Translations under genes and position numbers: made by a program | Part shown: piece after piece, positions 9,965-17,299 of the stretch | How the letters are laid out: each line of letters starts with the position of its first letter | Numbering within the stretch: the first letter of the stretch is position 1 | The notes under the pieces: generated by a model | The model's database searches: none | Told to the model about the DNA's origin: nothing | Seen by the model: the letters and a program-made list of their open reading frames with translations, nothing else | Source of the DNA: Roseococcus sp. SYP-B2431 | GTDB lineage: Bacteria > Pseudomonadota > Alphaproteobacteria > Acetobacterales > Acetobacteraceae | NCBI RefSeq assembly: GCF_004336745.1 | Contig: NZ_SJXD01000011.1 | Coordinates: 1 to 64,000, forward strand | Length of the DNA stretch: 64,000 nucleotides | Direction of reading: 5' to 3'

Positions 9965-10552
9965 TCAGCCTTCGTCCAGCTCGGAATCCCAGTACAGGTA
10001 GTCCCGCCAGCTCTCGTGCAGGTGATTGGGCGGGAAGCTCCGGCCATTTTCCTGCAGCTCCCAGCTCGTCGGCTGGCGCGGCATGTGGCGCGGCGTCATG
10101 TGGCACTCGCGCGGCAGCTTGTCGGCCTTGCGCAGGTTGCAGGGGCCGCAGGCCGCCACGACATTCTCCCAGCTCGTCCGCCCGCCCCGGCTGCGCGGGA
10201 TCACGTGGTCGAAGGTGAGGTCCTGCGCGGGCAGGTCCTCGCCGCAGTACTGGCACTCGAAGCTGTCGCGCAGGAAGACGTTGAAGCGCGTGAAGGCCGG
10301 GCGCCGGGCCGCGGGGATGTACTCGCGCAGCGCGATCACCGAGGGCAGCCGCAGCGCGAAGGACGGCGAGCGCACCTCGGTCTCGTATTCGCTGAGCACC
10401 GAGACGCGGTCCAGCACCACCGCCTTCACCGCATCCTGCCAGGACCAGACGGACAGCGGAAAGTAGGAGAGCGGGCGGAAGTCGGCGTTCAGCACCAGGG
10501 CAGGGAAGCCGCCCGGGCCGGAAATCTGAGGAATGAGACTGCCGTCGGGCAA
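9965..10552 (-). CDS. HNH endonuclease
   Basis: A 195-residue protein of the HNH family. The zinc/HNH core runs CQYCGEDLPAQDLTFDHVIPRSRGGRTSWENVVAACGPCN: two CxxC pairs hold the structural zinc, the DH is the catalytic start, and the N and final residues follow. The N-terminal half (LVLNADFRPLSYFPLS, LDRVSVLSEYETEVRSP) is the conserved extension of a widespread single-copy proteobacterial HNH family whose role is not established. I chose the TTG at 10552 because a strong AGGAGGAG site lies six bases before it; the longer open frame to 10654 is Arg-rich and lacks family similarity. It is divergent from gluQ. Confidence 0.86.
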   Translation of the reverse strand: MPDGSLIPQISGPGGFPALVLNADFRPLSYFPLSVWSWQDAVKAVVLDRVSVLSEYETEVRSPSFALRLPSVIALREYIPAARRPAFTRFNVFLRDSFECQYCGEDLPAQDLTFDHVIPRSRGGRTSWENVVAACGPCNLRKADKLPRECHMTPRHMPRQPTSWELQENGRSFPPNHLHESWRDYLYWDSELDEG

Positions 10553-10756
10553 GCGATGCTCCTCCTGGCCGCGATGGCGGAGGTTCCGACGCCGGGAGAG
10601 GCTAGGCTTCCGGACTCGGGTGCGCCGCCAACAACTGCGCCGCATGCATGACACCCTTGCCGCACTGCCGCAAGTCGGGGCTATTGCGCCGATGCGCCTT
10701 TCATGGGCCCGTCACAAGCCCTTGCGGCAACGGCCGATTCGCGCGAGAGCCGCGCC

Positions 10757-11587
10757 ATGATGCCCGAGATGCCCGCTGGAAGCGTGACGCGCTTCGCGCC
10801 TTCGCCCACCGGATTGCTGCATCTGGGCCACGCGCATGCGGCGCTTTTCGCGCGGCGGACGGGGGCGCGGTGCCTGCTGCGGATCGAGGACATCGACGCC
10901 GGCCGCTGCCGGCCGGAATTCGCGGCGGCGCTGATCGAGGATCTCGCCTGGCTGGGCCTGGAATGGGACGGAACGCCGCGCGTGCAGTCCCGCCATTTTA
11001 TCGACTACCGTCGCACCCTGGACGCGCTGGCCGGGCGCGGGCTGCTCTACCCCTGCTTCTGCACGCGCGGCGACATCGCCTCCGCGATCGCGGCCCAGCA
11101 CGGGGTGCCGGCGCATTCCTATCCCGGCACCTGCCGCGGAATGCCGCGCGGGGAGGCCGAGGCGCGGATCGCGCGGGGCGACGCCCATGCGCTGCGGCTA
11201 GACGTCGCGCGGGCCCTGGCCGCGACGGGGCCTCTCGCCTTCACCGACCTGATCCAAGGCCCGCGCCGCTGCGCGCCCGAGGCCCAGGGCGACGTGGTGC
11301 TGGCCCGCAAGGACACGCCCGTCTCCTACCACCTCTGCGTGACCCATGACGACGCGCTCCAGGGCGTCACGCTGGTCACGCGTGGCGAGGATCTGCTGGA
11401 GGCGACCGACATCCACCGCCTGTTGCAGGCGCTGATGGGCTGGCCGGAGCCGCTCTACGCGCATCACGCCCTGATCCTGGGGCCGGACGGGAAGCGCCTG
11501 GCCAAGCGGGACAGGGCGCCGACGCTGCGGGCGCTGCGGACGGCGGGGCACCGGCCGGACGAGGTGCGCGCCATGGCCGGATTCTGA
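10757..11587 (+). CDS. gluQ: glutamyl-Q tRNA(Asp) synthetase
   Basis: A 276-residue paralogue of glutamyl-tRNA synthetase lacking the anticodon-binding domain. It activates glutamate without tRNA and attaches it to queuosine in the wobble position of tRNA(Asp). The class I signature is FAPSPTGLLHLGHAHAA (HIGH-type), the KMSKS-like loop is GKRLAKRD, and zinc ligands appear as C-x-C in YPCFCTR with a downstream Y and C in SYPGTCRG. The length fits GluQRS, not the full 470-residue GltX. The ATG at 10757 was chosen; a second ATG follows immediately. It presumes queuosine synthesis elsewhere in the genome. Confidence 0.92.
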   Translation: MMPEMPAGSVTRFAPSPTGLLHLGHAHAALFARRTGARCLLRIEDIDAGRCRPEFAAALIEDLAWLGLEWDGTPRVQSRHFIDYRRTLDALAGRGLLYPCFCTRGDIASAIAAQHGVPAHSYPGTCRGMPRGEAEARIARGDAHALRLDVARALAATGPLAFTDLIQGPRRCAPEAQGDVVLARKDTPVSYHLCVTHDDALQGVTLVTRGEDLLEATDIHRLLQALMGWPEPLYAHHALILGPDGKRLAKRDRAPTLRALRTAGHRPDEVRAMAGF

Positions 11588-11663
11588 CAGCCTCGCGCCG
11601 GGTCCCGGCCGCCCGGCGCCCTGCACATTCCCGGCGGACGGCATCGCGGCTAGCCTCGGCGCC

Positions 11664-12548
11664 GTGACGCCCAGAACAACCGGCCTGCTCCTGCTGCTCG
11701 CGACGACCGTCAACTGGGGCGCCACCTGGCCGCTGCTGAAGTTCATCATGACCGAACTGCCGCCGCTGACGCTGCGCGCCTGGGGCGCCGGCGCCGCGGC
11801 CCTGCTGCTGATCGCGATCACGAAAGCGCTGGGCGTCCCGCTCGCCGTGCCGCGGAGCCAGAGGGTGCGGCTGGGACTCTATGCGCTGCTCAACGTGACC
11901 GCCTGGATGGCCCTGGGCACCCTCGCGCTCCGTTGGCTCTCGGCCTCGGAAGGCGCGATCCTGGCCTATACCATGCCGATCTGGACCGCCCTCTTCGCCT
12001 GGCCGATCCTCGGCGAGCGGCCGGGCCTCGGGCGCATGGCGGGGCTGCTCATCGGCTTCGGCAGCGTGGCCGTGCTCTTCGCCGGGCGCGGCGCCGAGGT
12101 GGGAATCGAGAAGCTGCCGGGCATGGCGCTCATCCTCGCCTCCGCCGTGCTCTTCGCGATGGGCTCGGTGCTGTCCAAGCGCATGCCGCTGCGGCTGCCA
12201 CCGCTCTCCGCGCTGACCTGGCAGATGGCACTCGGCGCCATCCCCATGCTGGCCCTGGCGCCGTTCCTGGAGCATGCGGATGTGGGCGCCGTCTCCGGCG
12301 CGGTGTGGTTCTGGTTCGGCTGGATGGTGATCTTCTCGATGGGCTTGTCCTACTTCACATGGTTCGGGGCGCTGGCGCGGCTACCCGCCTCCACCGCCGC
12401 GCTCGGCACCTTGCTCGCGCCGGTCCTGAGCGTGGTCGGCGCGGCCGTGGTGCTGGGCGAGCCGCTGGGCCTGCGCGAACTCGGCGCGCTGGGCGGCGTG
12501 GCCGTCGCCGTCACCCTCGCCATCACGCAGCCGGAGCGCCACGCATGA
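11664..12548 (+). CDS. EamA/DMT-family transporter
   Basis: A 294-residue inner-membrane protein with ten predicted hydrophobic segments arranged as two EamA repeats (about residues 8-140 and 150-285). The first repeat contains NWGATWPLLKF and ALRWLSASEGAILAYTMPIW, typical of the drug/metabolite exporter superfamily. The second ends ALGTLLAPVLSVVGAAVVLGE. The substrate cannot be predicted. The GTG start at 11664 follows a 76-base gap after gluQ, and its stop overlaps the start of the rRNA methyltransferase gene (ATGA). Confidence 0.88.
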   Translation: MTPRTTGLLLLLATTVNWGATWPLLKFIMTELPPLTLRAWGAGAAALLLIAITKALGVPLAVPRSQRVRLGLYALLNVTAWMALGTLALRWLSASEGAILAYTMPIWTALFAWPILGERPGLGRMAGLLIGFGSVAVLFAGRGAEVGIEKLPGMALILASAVLFAMGSVLSKRMPLRLPPLSALTWQMALGAIPMLALAPFLEHADVGAVSGAVWFWFGWMVIFSMGLSYFTWFGALARLPASTAALGTLLAPVLSVVGAAVVLGEPLGLRELGALGGVAVAVTLAITQPERHA

Positions 12549-13726
12549 GTCTTCCCCTGATCCGCCTGCTGCCGGCCCGCGACAGGCGGGTGAAATCCGG
12601 CCATCCCTGGGCCTTCTCGAACGAGATCGCCATGAATGCGGAGCTGCGGGCCCTGCCGCCCGGCAGCCCCGTGCGGCTGGAGGGCGACGACGGGATGAAG
12701 CACGGCGTCTGGCACTTCAACCCACACAGTCTGATCGCGGCCCGCGTGCTGGACCGCAATCCGGAGGTCGAGCCCGGCGGCAACTGGTACCGGCGGCGGC
12801 TCTCCGACGCGCTGGCGCTGCGGGCGCGGCTCGGCGTGCCGAATTTCTGCCGGCTGGTGCACGCCGAGGCCGACGGGCTGCCGGGCCTCGTGGTGGACCG
12901 CTTCGACGACGTGATCGCGCTGCAGGCCAATACCGCGGGCATGGAGGCCGCGACGCCGCTCATCGTGAAGGCGCTGGGGGAATTGCTGTCTCCGCGCGCC
13001 ATCGTGTCGCGCAACGATTCCGCGGTGCGCACGCTCGAGGGGCTGGCGCTCGGCTCGGGCCTGCTGCATGGGACCGAGGCGCGCGCCCGCGTCGAGGAGG
13101 GCGGCATCGGCTTCGAGGTCGACCTGCTCTCCGGCCAGAAGACCGGCTGGTTCTTCGACCAGCGCGAGAACCGCGCGCGCGTGGCCGCCCTCGCGAACGG
13201 CGCCACCATGCTCGACGCCTTCTGCCACACCGGCGGCTTCGGCCTGCTGGCGGCCAAAGCGGGCGCGGCCCAGGTGACGCTGCTCGACCGTTCGCAGCCC
13301 GCGCTGGACCTCGCCATGGCCACGGCCGCCGCCAATGGCCTGGCCGAGCGCGTGGCCGCCCAACGGGGCGAGGCGCTGGAGGCGCTGGAGCGCATGGTCG
13401 GCGCGCGGAAAACCTTCGACATCGTGGTGGCCGACCCGCCGGCTTTCGCCAAGTCGCGCAAGGACATCCCGGCGGCGCTGCGCGCCTATCAGCGCCTCGC
13501 GCGGCTCTGTGCCCAGCTCGTCGCGCCGGGCGGCTACCTGTTCATCGCCTCCTGCTCGCACCATGCCGCGCCGGCGGAGTTCTTCGAGGCGGTGGCCCAG
13601 GGCGTCTGGCGCGCGCGGCGCGAGGCGCGGATCCTCTGCAGCTCCGGGGCGGGGCCGGACCATCCGGTGCATCCCATCCTGCCGGAGAGCGCCTATCTGA
13701 AGGCGCAGCTGCTCCAGCTGGCATGA
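12545..13726 (+). CDS. RlmI-like class I rRNA (cytosine-C5) methyltransferase
   Basis: A 393-residue SAM-dependent methyltransferase of the RlmI/RlmK-type family that methylates 23S rRNA cytosine. An N-terminal PUA-like domain (about residues 8-75: RRVKSGHPWAFSNEI) precedes an EEHEE-like subdomain and the Rossmann domain. SAM motif I is LDAFCHTGGFGLLAAKAGA and the catalytic loop is VVADPPAFAKSRKD. The second cysteine-bearing motif is IASCSHH. The GQKTGWFFDQRENR segment is a hallmark of the family. It is coupled by ATGA overlaps to the transporter before it and the DUF3293 gene after it. Confidence 0.9.
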   Translation: MSLPLIRLLPARDRRVKSGHPWAFSNEIAMNAELRALPPGSPVRLEGDDGMKHGVWHFNPHSLIAARVLDRNPEVEPGGNWYRRRLSDALALRARLGVPNFCRLVHAEADGLPGLVVDRFDDVIALQANTAGMEAATPLIVKALGELLSPRAIVSRNDSAVRTLEGLALGSGLLHGTEARARVEEGGIGFEVDLLSGQKTGWFFDQRENRARVAALANGATMLDAFCHTGGFGLLAAKAGAAQVTLLDRSQPALDLAMATAAANGLAERVAAQRGEALEALERMVGARKTFDIVVADPPAFAKSRKDIPAALRAYQRLARLCAQLVAPGGYLFIASCSHHAAPAEFFEAVAQGVWRARREARILCSSGAGPDHPVHPILPESAYLKAQLLQLA

Positions 13727-14157
13727 CGCGCGACGCGGCCTATCGGCGAACCCTCTACCGGAGCGGCGGGGTCGTGGTGCGCGTGGGCTGGCGCAGCGCG
13801 AGCGCCGAGGCCTGGATGGCCCGGCACGGCGCGCACGAGGCCTGGTTCCTGGGGGCGTGGAACCCGTTCAGCCGGAGGATGCCGCCGCGCTGGAACGAGG
13901 CCGCGCATCGGCGGCTGCGGCGGGACGTCGCTTCGCTTCCTGCGTCCGAGGCCGAAGGCAGCCTGGGCCGATGGTCGGAGGATATGCTGCTCCTCGCGGC
14001 CAGGACCGCGACGATCCGCAGGCTGATGCGCCGATACCGGCAGGCTGCCGTGGTCCACGTTCCGAGACAGCGACGCGCCCGTCTGCTGTGGCAGGCGCGC
14101 CCCATGCGGTCGTGGGCGTCGAAGACTTTCCAACGCATGGGAATCACCGCAGGGTGA
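13723..14157 (+). CDS. DUF3293 domain protein
   Basis: A 144-residue basic protein. The conserved core has FLGAWNPFSRRMPPRWNEAAHRRL followed by a segment ending DMLLLAARTATIRRLMRRYRQAAVVHV and RRARLLW, the pattern of DUF3293. Members are single-domain proteins of unknown function, usually near nucleic-acid enzymes. The ATG overlaps the stop of the RlmI-like gene, so translation is likely coupled. No signal peptide or membrane segment is visible. Confidence 0.78.
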   Translation: MTRDAAYRRTLYRSGGVVVRVGWRSASAEAWMARHGAHEAWFLGAWNPFSRRMPPRWNEAAHRRLRRDVASLPASEAEGSLGRWSEDMLLLAARTATIRRLMRRYRQAAVVHVPRQRRARLLWQARPMRSWASKTFQRMGITAG

Positions 14158-14209
14158 CGGCGGGAGAGGCGGGCGCAGTGTCGCGCTGGCCGCCGCCGGA
14201 GATGCCAGG

Positions 14210-14812
14210 ATGCGCTACGTCGCCGAGATGCAGGTGGCCCAGAACGATTTCGAGCTCGGCTTTCCGAGCATCAACTGCTGCAACGCCGTCATCTATGCGA
14301 CCAACCGCGGCCTCTTCGGCTTCCACAGCTACGGCGGCGACACGAAGGCCAAGTGGGACGAGCGCGCGGCTCTCTTCGCGCAGTTCGTCCTTGCCGCCGC
14401 CGCCGGCCCGGTGACGGGAAGCCGCCTCTACAGCGTGACCTTCGTCGGGCGGCGAGGCTACTCCTCGCCGGATGAATGGCGGGAGGAGCTGGTGGCCTAT
14501 GCCGATGCGTTGCATTTCGGCGGCAAGCTCCGGGGCGTCGATCTGTCGCAGATCCTTCTCGGCAACGGAGACTCCGCCTATGTCCGGGCGCGGCGGGCCG
14601 GCGACAAGTGCGAGATCTGCTGCAAGCCCTGGAGCGATGCCGATCGGCTGACCTTCGGCGTCCCCAATCCCGCTCTGCACCAGGAGATGTTCACCCAACG
14701 CGTCGCGGGCCACAATCAGATCACGCTCCGGAACATCCCGGGCCAGATCCTGACGCACATGAACCAGGCGGGGGCCAATCGCGCCCATTCCAGGCGGCTT
14801 CGGGGTCTCTGA
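14210..14812 (+). CDS. unknown protein, possible CheD/CNF-like deamidase fold
   Basis: I do not recognise this 200-residue protein with certainty. Residues 18-45 read FPSINCCNAVIYATNRGLFGFHSYGG: a Cys at the end of one strand, a short hairpin, and a His after the next strand. This recalls the Cys-His arrangement of CheD, YfiH and CNF1-type glutaminyl deamidases. A central segment contains TFVGRRGYSSPDEW and a Cys pair (CEICCKPW). The C-terminus is Arg-rich and could be disordered. A GGAGATGCCAGG stretch precedes the ATG. It lies 52 bases after the DUF3293 gene and is convergent with the patatin gene. The deamidase idea rests on local motif shape only. Confidence 0.6.
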   Translation: MRYVAEMQVAQNDFELGFPSINCCNAVIYATNRGLFGFHSYGGDTKAKWDERAALFAQFVLAAAAGPVTGSRLYSVTFVGRRGYSSPDEWREELVAYADALHFGGKLRGVDLSQILLGNGDSAYVRARRAGDKCEICCKPWSDADRLTFGVPNPALHQEMFTQRVAGHNQITLRNIPGQILTHMNQAGANRAHSRRLRGL

Positions 14813-14855
14813 CCGCCCATGCTTCCTGTCACGACGGTCGCCTCCGCGCCGCCGG

Positions 14856-15920
14856 CTACAGATACCGCTCGATATCCAGCGTGCTCTCGCGTCCCACCTT
14901 GTCGAAGCTCTCGCGGAGGAAACGGTCTGCCGCCTCCCGCCCGTAGTCGCGCAGCGTGGTCAGGAAATCCCACTCTCCGTTGAACTTGGTGCTGAGCTTG
15001 AAGGCCCGCATCCGCTCCTCGTCCTCGATCGAGTGGAGGAAGATGCGGCGGTAGCGCGGCTGTTCCAGCCGGCCCGCGTCCAGCATGCGCTGGACGAAGT
15101 CGATCGCGCGCATCTCGCTCATCAGCGAGGCGTTGAAGCTGATCTCGTTCAGCCGGTTCATGATGTCGCTGGTGGAGGTCGGCAGCTCGGGGCGCAGCAG
15201 CGGGTTCAGCTGCACCAGCACGATGTCGGCGGCCATGCGCTCGTGATAGAGCGGCCAGAGCGCCGGATTGCCGAGATAGCCGCCGTCCCAATAGGCCTCG
15301 CCGTCGATCTCCACGGCCTTGAACACATTGGGCAGGCAGGCCGAGGCGAGCAGCGCATCCACCGTGATCTCCTCGCGCCGGAAGATCTTGGGCTTGCCGG
15401 TGCGGACGTTGGTGGCCGAGATGAACATCCGCACCGCGCTCTTGTCCTCCCGCAGCCGCGCGAGGTCGAGGCTTTCGTCCAGCGCCTTGCGGAGCGGGTT
15501 GAACTCCATCGAGAAGGGGTTGAGCTGATAGGGGCTGAGCACACGCGTCATCGTGTCGAAGGCATTGTAGGCGAGGCTGTAGGTCATGTCCCAGCCCCAG
15601 AGCGCCTTCTCCACCGGATGCGCGCGGAGCGGCGAGACGGCGAACTTGGCCCCGAGCGCGCGCCAGAAGCGCTCCAGCGCGGCCTTGGCGCCGGCGCGCC
15701 CGTTCTCCAGCAGCCCCAGCGCCAGGATCGCGCCGTTGATCGCGCCCGCGGAGGTGCCCGAGAGCCCGTCGAACTCGACGCGATCGTCCTCCAGCAGCCG
15801 GTCCAGCGCGCCCCAGGTGAAGGCGCCATGCGTGCCGCCGCCCTGCAGGGCCAGGTTGATGCGCCGCGTGGTCCGCTGGGGCAGCGCGGGAGCCGGGATC
15901 CCGGCGGGGGCAATGTCCAT
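14856..15920 (-). CDS. patatin-like phospholipase / possible intracellular PHB depolymerase
   Basis: A 354-residue serine lipid hydrolase of the patatin family. The oxyanion loop is LALQGGGTHGAFTWG, the nucleophile elbow GLSGTSAGAING (GxSxG), and the second catalytic residue lies in YWDGGYLGN (DGG), forming a Ser-Asp dyad. There is no signal peptide, so it should act in the cytoplasm or on membranes. Its start overlaps the stop of the 3-hydroxybutyrate dehydrogenase gene by one base (TGATG), so the two are cotranslated. Because of that pairing I suspect it acts on PHB or its oligomers rather than phospholipid, but this is inference. Confidence 0.88.
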   Translation of the reverse strand: MDIAPAGIPAPALPQRTTRRINLALQGGGTHGAFTWGALDRLLEDDRVEFDGLSGTSAGAINGAILALGLLENGRAGAKAALERFWRALGAKFAVSPLRAHPVEKALWGWDMTYSLAYNAFDTMTRVLSPYQLNPFSMEFNPLRKALDESLDLARLREDKSAVRMFISATNVRTGKPKIFRREEITVDALLASACLPNVFKAVEIDGEAYWDGGYLGNPALWPLYHERMAADIVLVQLNPLLRPELPTSTSDIMNRLNEISFNASLMSEMRAIDFVQRMLDAGRLEQPRYRRIFLHSIEDEERMRAFKLSTKFNGEWDFLTTLRDYGREAADRFLRESFDKVGRESTLDIERYL

Positions 15921-16726
15921 CAGGCGGCGAGCCAGCCGCCGTCGATGGAGAGCGCCGACCCGTTCACGCCGCCCGAGCCGGGACCGACGAGGTAGAGCGC
16001 CATGCGCGCGACCTCCTCGACCTCGATCCAGCGCTTGGAGGGCTGCTTCTCGAGCAGATGGTCCTTCAGCGCCGCCTCCTCGCTCACGCCGAACTTCTCG
16101 GCGAGCGGCTTCACCTGCGCCTCGGCCAGCGGCGTGCGCACGAAGCCCGGGCAGATGGCGTTGCAGGTGACCGGCGACTGCGCGATCTCCAGCGCGACCG
16201 ACTTGGTCAGCCCGACCACGCCGTGCTTGGCCGCGACATAGGCCGTCTTGTAGGGGCTCGCGACCAGGCCGTGCGCGCTGGCGACGTTCAAGATGCGCCC
16301 GTGCTTCCGCTCCAGCATGCCGGGCAGGGCGGCGGCGATCGCATGGAAGTTGCTGCTGAGGTTGATGGCGATGATCGCGTCCCACTTCGCCGCAGGAAAA
16401 TCCTGCACCGGCGAGACGAACTGGATCCCCGCATTGTTCACCAGGATGTCGAGCTTGCCGAAGGCCTTCTCCGCCTCGGCCACCATGCCGCGCACCTCCT
16501 CGGGCTTCGACATGTCGGTCGCGCTGTAGGGCGCCTCGGCCATGCCCATGAGCGCGCCGATCTCGGCCCGGGCCGCGGCGATCTCCTCCGGCCGGCCGAA
16601 GCCGTTCAGCATGACCCGCGCGCCAGCCTCGGCGTAGATCTTCGCGATGCCAAGGCCGATGCCCGACGTCGAGCCGGTAACCAGGGCTGCCTGCCCGGCG
16701 AGAATCCGCTCCATGCGTTCCATCAT
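15920..16726 (-). CDS. bdhA: D-3-hydroxybutyrate dehydrogenase
   Basis: A 268-residue short-chain dehydrogenase that oxidises D-3-hydroxybutyrate to acetoacetate with NAD. The nucleotide-binding motif is VTGSTSGIGLGIAK, NNAG follows in LVNNAGIQFVSPV, and the catalytic Ser-Tyr-Lys set lies in NVASAHGLVASPYKTAYVAAKHG. The substrate-specific helix region with CNAICPGFVRTPL and EKQPSKRW is characteristic of BdhA. Several starts are possible (16726, 16723, 16711); the first is given. It is the upstream member of a two-gene operon with the patatin-like hydrolase. Confidence 0.93.
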   Translation of the reverse strand: MMERMERILAGQAALVTGSTSGIGLGIAKIYAEAGARVMLNGFGRPEEIAAARAEIGALMGMAEAPYSATDMSKPEEVRGMVAEAEKAFGKLDILVNNAGIQFVSPVQDFPAAKWDAIIAINLSSNFHAIAAALPGMLERKHGRILNVASAHGLVASPYKTAYVAAKHGVVGLTKSVALEIAQSPVTCNAICPGFVRTPLAEAQVKPLAEKFGVSEEAALKDHLLEKQPSKRWIEVEEVARMALYLVGPGSGGVNGSALSIDGGWLAA

Positions 16727-16957
16727 TCCATTTTTGTTGCGCCGCCATAGCGGAGAATGGGCGCTCGCTCAATCAATCCGCGGCGGGCCATTCGGTCGCA
16801 GGCATCTTGCCAGGGAACCCTGCATCATATGCCTGCGCGACAGACGCGACGCAGGCAGGGATCGCCCGACGACATCGGGCCGGCATAAGGCCGGCGCACG
16901 GGGCCGGTCTGCCGGTCCGGTCCACCCCGTCCCATCCCATCCCATCCGGAGATTACC

Positions 16958-17140
16958 ATGCCCCAGCTCCTCCTCGCCGTCATCGCCGCCGTCGTCGTGA
17001 GCACGGGCGCCGATGCCGCCACCATCGGCCATGGCCTGCGCTTCGTGGGCGCCGCTCAGCCTTCCTCGCCGCAGCGTCCGGACCCGGCGTCGGCCACCGG
17101 CCGTCCTGCCACGCAGCTCCAGGCCGAAGCGGCGCGCTGA
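16958..17140 (+). CDS. small secreted or periplasmic protein
   Basis: A 60-residue protein of unknown function. It starts MPQLLLAVIAAVVVSTGADA, a compact signal peptide with probable cleavage after ADA, followed by a short polar Pro/Ser/Gln-rich tail. A GGAG site lies seven bases before the ATG. Three copies of the pentamer cccat lie directly upstream (16931-16945). It is isolated from other plus-strand genes apart from a tiny ORF that follows. Confidence 0.5.
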   Translation: MPQLLLAVIAAVVVSTGADAATIGHGLRFVGAAQPSSPQRPDPASATGRPATQLQAEAAR

Positions 17141-17188
17141 GCCGCAGGCGGCCCTCGGCATGAACTGCCCGAGCCGCCCGAACGGCTG

Positions 17189-17296
17189 GTGACCGAGCTC
17201 CGCGCCATCGGCGAGACGCAGAACCAGGAATGGGCCCGGCGCGCCGGCCCCGAGGGCCAGCAGGCGCTGGAGCGCTACCGCGCCGCGCTCCGCTGA
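17189..17296 (+). CDS. possible 35-residue small ORF
   Basis: GTG-initiated reading frame ending three bases before the stop of the convergent histidine kinase. The product (TELRAIGETQNQEWARRAG then a helix ending RYRAALR) is amphipathic and not visibly an antisense shadow, and it lies in the same frame as the small secreted gene upstream, past that gene's stop. It could be a tiny protein, or the tail of a gene broken at 17138. The ribosome site is poor. Confidence 0.25.
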   Translation: MTELRAIGETQNQEWARRAGPEGQQALERYRAALR

Positions 17297-17299
17297 AGG

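Noticed and set aside
16931-16945. Three tandem cccat units before the small secreted gene
   Set aside because: Three copies of a pentamer are too few and too GC-simple to be called a functional repeat or CRISPR-like array.
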